The notes under the pieces: model-generated
What the model saw: only the letters and a program-made list of their open reading frames with translations
What the model was told of the DNA's origin: nothing
Databases searched by the model: none
Program-made: the position numbers and the translations under genes
NCBI RefSeq assembly: GCF_002251435.1
Contig: NZ_NPJI01000090.1
Location: 124,001 to 188,000, forward strand
Length of the DNA stretch: 64,000 bases
Direction of reading: 5' to 3'
From: Prevotella sp. P2-180
GTDB taxonomy: Bacteria; Bacteroidota; Bacteroidia; Bacteroidales; Bacteroidaceae
Part shown: piece after piece, positions 45,482 through 51,667 of the stretch
Numbering within the stretch: the stretch's first letter is position 1
Layout of the letters: every line of letters starts with the position of its first letter

Positions 45482-45659
45482 ACATTTTTATGCACGAACC
45501 TTAGTTTATTCGCTACATTTTTATGCATGAACTTTCGCTTTCTTACTGCACTTTTATGCATGAATATTGTTGGCAAAGTTAATCAAAATATTCAATATAT
45601 GGAATAATTCCTTGTGATATTTACGGGAATTTAACAGAGACTTATGATATTACAACTCC
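45482..45659 (-). repeat. 178-bp promoter-leader repeat, copy A
   Basis: It matches 49270-49447 over 178 bases with three mismatches and no gaps. On the minus strand it carries a TAACTTTG -7 element (45574-45581), then a leader with three 33-bp units centred on TGCATAAAA (45485-45494, 45518-45527, 45552-45560), and ends 45 bp before the SDR start codon. Upstream of the -7 it holds the segment TTAAATTCCCGTAAATATCA, also seen near 51.5 kb. The distal edge at 45660 abuts the IS30 remnant. Confidence 0.85.
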
Positions 45660-45684
45660 GCGGATTCAACTAGCAAGTGCAAAT

Positions 45685-46214
45685 TTACAACATTTTTTTG
45701 TAAAAGCACTCATTAGGAGTTGAGAAATTGAGTTTTCCCTTGGTCTTGTGTTAATTATCTGCATAATCTTAGTTATTTGTTGCTGACTGATGTTCGAAAA
45801 GCAAGTATTCTTTGGATTGTATTACCTAATGAGCCCATTTACATTCTTGCCCTTATTCAGTTTTCTCATGAACAGCATATTGGTGCTTCTCTCAGTGAGT
45901 GTGACAATTGCTCCATGCCCATTCTTTCCTACTATTGTGTCCATCTCGAAGTCTCCGAAACGCCTGCTGTCAGCTTCTACAGGACGTTCACTGATGCTGA
46001 TACGATTAGGTATGGATATTCGTTTGCGGTATACAACATTACGTTGAGCCGTTTCCCAAATATAATGCCCATTGTGTCCACTATTACGCTTTATTTCGCG
46101 TGAAATGGTGGATGGACTGACATTTATTGCCTTGGCAATGTCTTTTTTCTTCGTTCCGTTTTGGAGTAAGATAAAAATTGTGTACCTTTGCTCCGAGGTT
46201 AATTGTTTGTACAT
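45685..46214 (-). pseudogene. IS30 family transposase, deleted and frameshifted
   Basis: From the ATG at 46214 the N-terminus is normal: MYKQLTSEQRYTIFILLQNG, then the helix-turn-helix KKKDIAKAINVSPSTISREI. After YRKRISIPNR the frame jumps to ISERPVEADSRRFGDFEMDTIVG, so about 80 residues are missing. The frame ends at 45822 shortly after the first catalytic Asp. A C-terminal piece (INTRPRE, then KLNFSTPNECFYKKML one frame off) survives at 45685-45752. The DDE triad is incomplete, so it cannot be active. No clear terminal inverted repeats or target duplication were identified. Confidence 0.82.
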
Positions 46215-46240
46215 AAGCAATGCAAAATTAATTAATCTTT

Positions 46241-46273
46241 GGGAGACAGCGGTCTCCCTTTTTATTTTTTTAG
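46241..46273 (+). terminator. Intrinsic terminator upstream of the IS30 remnant
   Basis: GGGAGAC and GTCTCCC form a 7-bp stem with a 4-nt loop, followed by a run of mostly T. It is oriented rightward, away from the IS30 gene, and has no obvious plus-strand gene before it. A second hairpin, GGGGGC-TTCTC-GCCCCC, follows at 46300-46316. Confidence 0.6.
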
Positions 46274-46392
46274 CATTGCTAGTTGAATTTTCTTCTGATG
46301 GGGGCTTCTCGCCCCCAACCCCCTCGGTGTTTTCTGGTATTAGATTATTTATTCTCATCTACCAGAAAATAGCAGTTCTATGTTGAACTTGC

Positions 46393-46605
46393 GTTGTGGC
46401 GAGGGCTGGCATTGGTCAGCCCACAACCGTTGTTAATAATGAGATTTGAATGTGATTTAAAAAACAGGGTTACGTCGGACTGGTGCCGGCTTCGTTCTAC
46501 TAGTCATAATAGAGCTTGCGGCAAGGTTTATTGGTGCTCCCGACAGAAGATTACAAAACAGATAGTGGGCGAAAACCGATGCAACAACATCAGCTTTCGC
46601 CCACT
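46393..46605. other. Gene-free structured segment downstream of the ATPase
   Basis: Between the IS30 remnant and the DUF234 ATPase about 340 bp hold no convincing gene. Two strong secondary structures are visible: a bulged hairpin at 46393-46427 (GTTGT...GGGCTG pairing with CAGCCC-ACAAC), and a perfect 11-bp stem AGTGGGCGAAA/TTTCGCCCACT at 46564-46605 whose loop contains a further GATG/CATC pairing. On the minus strand the second lies 110 bp past the ATPase stop and could be its terminator. A small RNA is an alternative. Confidence 0.45.
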
Positions 46606-46714
46606 AAACGGGGGAATTGTCAAAGAAAATTAAAATTGAGCTTTTTCCAAAACGTAGATATTACATCGGTTTAGGAATAAACTCAACCTTAGTAGTGTTT
46701 ATATATTAGAAGGA

Positions 46715-48193
46715 TTAGATAATCTGAGTTAAACGGTCTGCAAATAAATTGTCCAGCACAACTGATTGATTGACAATGCCGGCGTGTTCACCTCGGGCAA
46801 CGCCCATCGTCGTAATCATCACCAACTGAATGCTGTGCGTCTTATTGTGCATCTTGCTTGCGGCAAAAGCCTCTATCTTATTCAAGAAATCTTCTTCATC
46901 GGTTTTCGTTATGGCGTATTTACCACCAGTGAACTTCATTTCACAAAGATAGTCCGTCCTGTCGGCCTTACTTTCCAGCAGCAAGTCAATCTGAGCCCCC
47001 TTTCCGTCGGGACTTTTCCCACTCCAACAATAATTCCGGTTAATGGAGGCTATACGCAGGGTGTCTTGGATTTGGGGCAAGTGTTCCACACAAAGCAGTT
47101 CAAAGGTATCTCCAGCCCATGTGTAGAAAGTGGGAGTGCCGTGAATGGAATTCCATATTCCCTTCTTCGCCTGTTTGCCTTGTATGAAACGCAAATAGAA
47201 AAGTGAAAAGAAGTCAATCAACTGATAGACCGTCTCCACACGTTCCTTGCCATAGCGTGGATATGCCCTGATGATGCCTGACTCCATAAGGTTTTCAAGC
47301 AACTTAGTCAGCGTTCCACCAGTCTTGACATCTATGGCTGTGCTGATCTCTTTCTGGGTCATGCCATAAAACTGTCTTCCCAGAACTTTGACAATGTCCA
47401 CATATCTCTCCTTGCTGGCATAAAGACCGGCAAATACATCAAGGAATTCCTGATGTATCTTCTCGTCAGCAAAGAATATACGGTCTATGTTTTCCGTGAT
47501 GGTCTGACTGTTGCGTAGTTTGTCAAGATAAAATGGGACACCTCCCAATGCCATGTAGCAGATACACATCTCATATCGGGACAGACGGAATCCGTTTCGT
47601 CGGTAATACTTCTGGCATTCGGCCAATGTGAAGGGTGCAAGTTTGATGGTCTCTGTAAGTCGCCCGTGCAGACCTCCGTAATCGCGTATGACATTGTCAA
47701 GCATCCAGCTCGTGGCTGAACCGCACACTACCAAAATGATGTTTCTCTGACTGTCTGCCCATGAGTTCCAGAAATAGCCGAGTTCCGAAATCATCTCGGA
47801 CGACTGAGGACCGGCCAACCAAGGCAACTCATCAATAAGGATGACCTTCCGACGGGAGCGTATGCCTTCAAGCAGCCTTCGCAGAAGCAAGAAGGCTTCA
47901 CGCCAGCATGTAGGTCTTTCGGTCGTAGCGGCATCCAACCCTGACAATATCAATGAATCGTAGAAATGATCCAGTTGCAGTTTACGGTAAGTCTCGTAAT
48001 TCTTGTCCCCGTCCTTTACGTATGTTCCGACGGCAGAAAAGACAATCTTACTTCCATACACTTCACTGACCAGATACGACTTGCCGATGCGTCTGCGCCC
48101 ATAGATGGCGACAAACTCAGATTTTTTGGACTTGTACAAGCGTTCGAGCGTGGATATTTCCATTTCTCTGCCTATGATATTGGGGTACTTCAT
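46715..48193 (-). CDS. AAA ATPase with DUF234-type C-terminus
   Basis: The product has 492 aa. NIIGREMEISTLERLYKS opens an archaeal-type ATPase_2 domain with Walker A IYGRRRIGKSYLV (~35), Walker B VILIDELPWL (~118) and sensor motif ILVVCGSATSWM. A winged-helix region follows (MTQKEISTAIDVKTGGTLTKLLENL, ~300). The C-terminal DUF234 part ends with a PD-(D/E)xK-like stretch (GKGAQIDLLLESK... LCEMKF). Such ATPases are common, often accessory genes; a toxin-, defence- or DNA-related role has been guessed for the class, but none is shown here. It is preceded by a perfect 17-bp inverted repeat. Confidence 0.85.
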   Translation of the reverse strand: MKYPNIIGREMEISTLERLYKSKKSEFVAIYGRRRIGKSYLVSEVYGSKIVFSAVGTYVKDGDKNYETYRKLQLDHFYDSLILSGLDAATTERPTCWREAFLLLRRLLEGIRSRRKVILIDELPWLAGPQSSEMISELGYFWNSWADSQRNIILVVCGSATSWMLDNVIRDYGGLHGRLTETIKLAPFTLAECQKYYRRNGFRLSRYEMCICYMALGGVPFYLDKLRNSQTITENIDRIFFADEKIHQEFLDVFAGLYASKERYVDIVKVLGRQFYGMTQKEISTAIDVKTGGTLTKLLENLMESGIIRAYPRYGKERVETVYQLIDFFSLFYLRFIQGKQAKKGIWNSIHGTPTFYTWAGDTFELLCVEHLPQIQDTLRIASINRNYCWSGKSPDGKGAQIDLLLESKADRTDYLCEMKFTGGKYAITKTDEEDFLNKIEAFAASKMHNKTHSIQLVMITTMGVARGEHAGIVNQSVVLDNLFADRLTQII

Positions 48194-48216
48194 GCTGAAC
48201 TGTTTTTATTGCTCTG

Positions 48217-48224
48217 CAAAAGTA
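48217..48224 (-). promoter_or_regulatory. -7 element for the DUF234 ATPase
   Basis: On the minus strand this is TACTTTTG (TAnnTTTG), 23 bp before the start codon; no good -33 element is visible. Confidence 0.45.
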
Positions 48225-48256
48225 CAATTTTTATTTCAGACTCATGCATCTTTTGC

Positions 48257-48307
48257 TTAAAAATCAGCGAAAACGAGAAAATATTTTTGATTTTCGCTGA
48301 TTTTTAA
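48257..48307 (-). terminator. Perfect 17-bp inverted repeat before the ATPase
   Basis: TTAAAAATCAGCGAAAA (48257-48273) and its exact reverse complement (48291-48307) flank a 17-nt A/T-rich loop. It starts 10 bp after the stop of the 106-aa ORF and 33 bp upstream of the ATPase -7 element. A minus-strand RNA would form the hairpin followed by a short T-run, so it can end the upstream transcript. It could also be a protein-binding operator. Confidence 0.6.
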
Positions 48308-48316
48308 ACATAAGAT

Positions 48317-48637
48317 CTACTCAAAATGGAAATGATAGTCACCCTTATCTGGCTCGTCTATCACGATGTTCCCCATATCAGGCTGAAACTTGAAATTGCG
48401 GATGCTATCAAGTTCAATGTCTTTCATTACGTCTGGAAACATCCTCTTAATGAAGATGGCGCGTACTTCGCCCGTGTAGTTTTTCTTGCTGCCCAACCTC
48501 TCGGCTATATTCCAGACAAAGTGACGTAGGTCAAGAGTGGTAAGAGTGGACTTTAACCTGATGGGTACAGGTGTATGCTGCCAGTCATCGGCCCACTTCC
48601 TGATTGCATCACAGAGTTTTTCCAATCCAATGGGCAA
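48317..48637 (-). CDS. Unrecognised 106-aa ORF, possibly a fragment
   Basis: The ORF starts at a TTG (48637) inside the 3' end of the HXXEE gene, just after an in-frame stop, and overlaps that gene by 29 bp. The protein is hydrophilic (KWADDWQHTPVPIRLKSTL, then LDLRHFVWNIAERLGSKKNY) and ends with acidic and His-rich residues (DKGDYHFHFE). I do not recognise a family. The abrupt N-terminus suggests the C-terminal remnant of a longer protein whose start was lost when the HXXEE gene became its neighbour. Confidence 0.5.
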   Translation of the reverse strand: MPIGLEKLCDAIRKWADDWQHTPVPIRLKSTLTTLDLRHFVWNIAERLGSKKNYTGEVRAIFIKRMFPDVMKDIELDSIRNFKFQPDMGNIVIDEPDKGDYHFHFE

Positions 48638-49118
48638 ATATCAGATTCATTGCCATAAATATAATTCCTGCAACGCCCCATAGCAATAGTTCTACTCCGC
48701 TCATTGCATACCAGATGCTTTGCATGCCAAGGTATGAATAGGGTAGGAGGAGTACGGAGGTAATAAATCCAGGAACATAACTTTGCAGAATGATGGCCTG
48801 TATGATGTGAACTAACTGATGGAAAGAGAAGGCAATGAAGAGGGCAGACCATATTTCCATACAGTAGTTGCCTTGAATGAACACATAACAAGTACAAAGA
48901 ATGAGGATGACAAATTCTTCCATAGCTGCTATGACGAATGATTGTGTGTCAAGAGAAGACAGATACTTGAATAATGGTTTTAGTCTTGGGTATTTGTCTT
49001 CAAAGATATGGCGATGAGATAGTATCCAACGATGTTGTACTATTGCTTCCTCCGCATCATGCAAAATGAATGCGAGCGGAAATGGAAGGGCTAAATATAA
49101 TATACTTAATGCGCTCAT
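48609..49118 (-). CDS. HXXEE domain membrane protein
   Basis: The product has 169 aa. FILHDAEEAIVQHRW carries the HxxEE signature near the N-terminus, with further His and Glu in AMEEFVILIL and FHQLVHIIQA. Five hydrophobic segments suggest an integral membrane protein, perhaps metal-binding, as known for the family pattern; no function is established. It lies inside the segment bounded by the 178-bp repeats, just downstream of a broken ATPase start. Confidence 0.8.
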   Translation of the reverse strand: MSALSILYLALPFPLAFILHDAEEAIVQHRWILSHRHIFEDKYPRLKPLFKYLSSLDTQSFVIAAMEEFVILILCTCYVFIQGNYCMEIWSALFIAFSFHQLVHIIQAIILQSYVPGFITSVLLLPYSYLGMQSIWYAMSGVELLLWGVAGIIFMAMNLIFAHWIGKTL

Positions 49119-49129
49119 ATTGTTGGTGT

Positions 49130-49264
49130 TCAGAAATTGACAACCGATGTGTCAGAATTGAGCAACCGCGTCTTTCCCACTTGGCGTGCGCCGTTGACGA
49201 TAAGTGTTTTATGCCGTGGATTATTCTTCCATTCCAACAATTGCTTGTAAGCTTTTCTTTCCAT
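49130..49264 (-). pseudogene. N-terminal fragment of an AAA ATPase (DUF4143-type)
   Basis: From an ATG at 49264 the minus strand encodes 44 residues: MERKAYKQLLEWKNNPRH, then TLIVNGARQVGKTRLL with an intact Walker A motif, then a quick loss of similarity and a stop at 49130. This is the usual start of AAA_14/DUF4143 ATPases of about 400 aa, so about 90 percent is missing. The 178-bp promoter-leader repeat (copy B) stands 5 bp before the ATG, which shows what that repeat originally preceded. Confidence 0.75.
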
Positions 49265-49269
49265 TGTTT

Positions 49270-49447
49270 ACATTTTTATGCACGAACTTTAGTTTATTCG
49301 CTACATTTTTATGCATGAACTTTCGCTTTCTTGCTGCACTTTTATGCATGAATATTTTTGGCAAAGTTAATCAAAATATTCAATATATGGAATAATTCCT
49401 TGTGATATTTACGGGAATTTAACAGAGACTTATGATATTACAACTCC
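49270..49447 (-). repeat. 178-bp promoter-leader repeat, copy B
   Basis: Direct-repeat partner of 45482-45659 (three mismatches in 178 bases, period 3788 bp). The minus-strand -7 element TAACTTTG stands at 49362-49369. The leader contains three units spaced 33-34 bp, each with TGCATAAAA(A) on the minus strand (49273-49282, 49306-49315, 49340-49348). Transcription would enter the truncated ATPase at 49264. Because the copies are direct repeats, homologous recombination could delete the 3.8 kb between them. Confidence 0.85.
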
Positions 49448-49526
49448 ACTCGTGTTACGAACAGTATGTGACATTGTTATGAAATAGTACGTTTTTGTGA
49501 CGAATGGATTGCCGATAGTTTTTTGT

Positions 49527-50849
49527 TCAACCTTTTACATTAATAAATATTCTTCTGTATGAGCAAAGATTTGGCAATGCATTGTCACTTACCTTTAATA
49601 TAATATGTATGGTCTTGCCTCGTGCTTCCCCGGGAATTAGAATGCGCGTTTTCTCTGTGTTATGGCTTTCTAATAGCAAATTTCCTTTGTAGGAGGATGG
49701 TTCTTTGTAAAACTGCCACACAAATGACAGAGGATTATCATCCGGATCAAAACTGTTCTCAGCATTCAGACATATTTCTTTGCCAGCCTTAGCTGAAACT
49801 ATAATAATACGTCGTGACTTGTCATTCCCAATGACAGCCACAGGATGATGATTGGCATCAGAATACTTATTTGTCACTGTCCATGCCATTCGGGCCATAA
49901 AGTCATTATGAATATCATCAGTCCAGATGTTTATTGCCCTGCCTCCCTCCTCTGAAGCGCCATACATCAAATAAGGAGCATATTGCATTTCGTCCAAATT
50001 GTTTTTCCTGACCCAATCCATGCTTTCGATATTCTCCTTCCGAATACAGGAGAATCGGCCTCCCCAACCACCATAGTCGATGTGTTCTGGGCAGTTGAGG
50101 CCATTATTAATGCAATATAAAAATGAGGGGGAATCACCTTCAGTGGCCCATATTCTCGAAGCATACACCTTTCCCAACGGACCTACCTCTTGTACATGTT
50201 TCCTATACCATTCATCATTCTTAGGCCAACCATATACACTCTTGTTACGAATGTAAATTAGCTTAGGATAATTCTTCGCTATCCACGCTCCGGCATCATC
50301 CTGCCCGAGAATGTCATACACTCTCAGTTTGCTTACAAATTTATCAACATCTTTCGGAGAGCGAGTATGACTTACTTTCCATAAAGCCTGTGCCAGTGTA
50401 TTCATTCCCGACCATGCCGCAATCCACAACGGACGGGCATCATTTTTGTCCACTGCTTTGATAATCCATTCCGACCCCTCGGAGTCTTTACCTTCTCCCA
50501 CACAAGCCATTGCCGCTTGAGGTTGTCCTGTTTTTACCATCTCCCGGATAACGTTTGCGTCAGGATACCGTTTGTCATGAACAATCAGGTTGGGTAATAC
50601 ATCTTCATATGCGTCAATCACGCCATTGATAATGCTATCAGCGCCAGTGCCGTATGGCACCCAAGCGTGTTGAGAAATAATGCCTTCCAGGTCAACATCA
50701 TTCAGCATCACCATAAGATGTACTAACGACTGAATATCGTCGGGGTCAGAACCTCCGATATCTGTCGTAACAATCAATCTCGTATTACTCTGTGCTAATA
50801 CAGGATATATTGCGACTAACTGCACAATAATAAAAAAGATCTTTTTCAT
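49527..50849 (-). CDS. DUF1593 family secreted protein (nucleoside hydrolase-like)
   Basis: The product has 440 aa with a signal peptide (ending VLAQ, ~19). LIVTTDIGGSDPDDIQSLVHL holds the Asp cluster shared with inosine/uridine-preferring nucleoside hydrolases. LWIAAWSGMNTLAQAL and the later WATEGDSPSFLYCINNGL fit DUF1593. A C-terminal beta-sandwich (~345-440, with SFDPDDNPLSFVWQFYKEP) follows. Family members are often annotated as cellulose-binding or sugar-binding; the substrate is unknown. The gene stands alone on the minus strand beside the accessory patch. Confidence 0.88.
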   Translation of the reverse strand: MKKIFFIIVQLVAIYPVLAQSNTRLIVTTDIGGSDPDDIQSLVHLMVMLNDVDLEGIISQHAWVPYGTGADSIINGVIDAYEDVLPNLIVHDKRYPDANVIREMVKTGQPQAAMACVGEGKDSEGSEWIIKAVDKNDARPLWIAAWSGMNTLAQALWKVSHTRSPKDVDKFVSKLRVYDILGQDDAGAWIAKNYPKLIYIRNKSVYGWPKNDEWYRKHVQEVGPLGKVYASRIWATEGDSPSFLYCINNGLNCPEHIDYGGWGGRFSCIRKENIESMDWVRKNNLDEMQYAPYLMYGASEEGGRAINIWTDDIHNDFMARMAWTVTNKYSDANHHPVAVIGNDKSRRIIIVSAKAGKEICLNAENSFDPDDNPLSFVWQFYKEPSSYKGNLLLESHNTEKTRILIPGEARGKTIHIILKVSDNALPNLCSYRRIFINVKG

Positions 50850-50917
50850 GTCATCATAAAATTACTTCTATCATTTTACGGCTGGTATGTGTATGCTAAC
50901 ATTTTTCTTATCATCTA

Positions 50918-50925
50918 CAAAGGTA
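50918..50925 (-). promoter_or_regulatory. -7 element for the DUF1593 gene
   Basis: On the minus strand this is TACCTTTG, 68 bp before the start codon; a TTTG -33 is not present at 19-20 bp. Confidence 0.5.
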
Positions 50926-51033
50926 CATAAATTCTATCACATAGAGGAATAGATAGTTATAAATAATCGTTAATATTTAACGACACTCCCTAATTATGGT
51001 ATCTTTTAATAATTGTGTGCAAAAGGTTCTCAA

Positions 51034-51420
51034 TTATCTGACAATCTCCTTTTGGGCATTTATCCATCCCGAAATGCCAGAGTTGAGTTCAATCACTTTA
51101 TAGCCGTTTTCTACAAGTATTCCGGCAGCCTTCTTGCTTCTTCTTCCGCTACGGCAATATAGCGCAATGGTTTTGTCCTTGGGCAGGAGGGATGTTGCTT
51201 TGGTCGTGAAGTCGTCTTTCATCACGTCGATGTTTATAGCCTTGGCAATGTGTCCACTTGCATATTCGTCGATGGAACGAACGTCAAGCCTTACTACCGT
51301 TGTGTCAGAAATCACTTTCTCGAAAGCGTCAACGTCGAGGCTTTCGAATTTCTCTTGTTGTGCAGTACATCCCAAAAGGTTGCACAATACTGCAGAGATA
51401 ATCATAAAAATCTTTCTCAT
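51034..51420 (-). CDS. Rhodanese-domain lipoprotein
   Basis: The product has 128 aa. The signal ends in a lipobox (NLLGC, Cys at ~18), so it is probably a lipoprotein. A single rhodanese domain follows: VVRLDVRSIDEYASGHI and the active-site loop LYCRSGRRSKKAA (Cys ~90), closing with GISGWINAQ. It likely carries sulfane sulfur or acts in periplasmic redox chemistry; the target is unknown. A partial match to the 178-bp repeat lies about 65 bp upstream. Confidence 0.9.
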   Translation of the reverse strand: MRKIFMIISAVLCNLLGCTAQQEKFESLDVDAFEKVISDTTVVRLDVRSIDEYASGHIAKAINIDVMKDDFTTKATSLLPKDKTIALYCRSGRRSKKAAGILVENGYKVIELNSGISGWINAQKEIVR

Positions 51421-51445
51421 AATGTTATAGTACGTCTTATTTCGG

Positions 51446-51453
51446 CAAAGATA
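51446..51453 (-). promoter_or_regulatory. -7 element for the rhodanese gene
   Basis: On the minus strand this is TATCTTTG, 25 bp before the start codon. The repeat-derived segment TTAAATTCCCGTAAATATCAC (51486-51508 region) lies about 35 bp further upstream. Confidence 0.5.
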
Positions 51454-51601
51454 ATAAAAATACTATATATTTAGATATGTATAGTGTGATATTTACGGGA
51501 ATTTAACAAAGGGAACAGCTCAAATCGGGTTGCAGTCTTACATAAAGTAAAGACCATACAGCGGAAAGCAACAAAAAATATCGTACGTTTGATTTCTATT
51601 A

Positions 51602-51637
51602 CAAAAAAGTCATCCTCTGCCAATGCGAGAGGATGAC
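51602..51637 (-). terminator. Intrinsic terminator after the GH51 gene
   Basis: GTCATCCTCT and AGAGGATGAC (51609-51618 and 51628-51637) form a perfect 10-bp stem with a 9-nt loop. On the minus strand it is followed at once by TTTTTT. It lies 30 bp after the GH51 stop codon, a classic rho-independent end. Confidence 0.88.
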
Positions 51638-51667
51638 CTTCTATTGTTTGTTTTTGACGAGAAAAGA

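Noticed and set aside
45685-46260. Terminal inverted repeats of the IS30 remnant
   Set aside because: TGCAAATTTA near 45678 and TGCAAAATTAA near 46221 are in the same orientation, so they are direct rather than inverted and do not define the ends.
46393-46605. Group II intron or retron RNA
   Set aside because: No reverse transcriptase gene is nearby and no domain V-like or msr/msd pattern could be made out; only simple hairpins are visible.
46394-46633. 79-residue plus-strand ORF
   Set aside because: It spans both hairpins, begins inside the first, and shows no recognisable family pattern; treated as non-coding.
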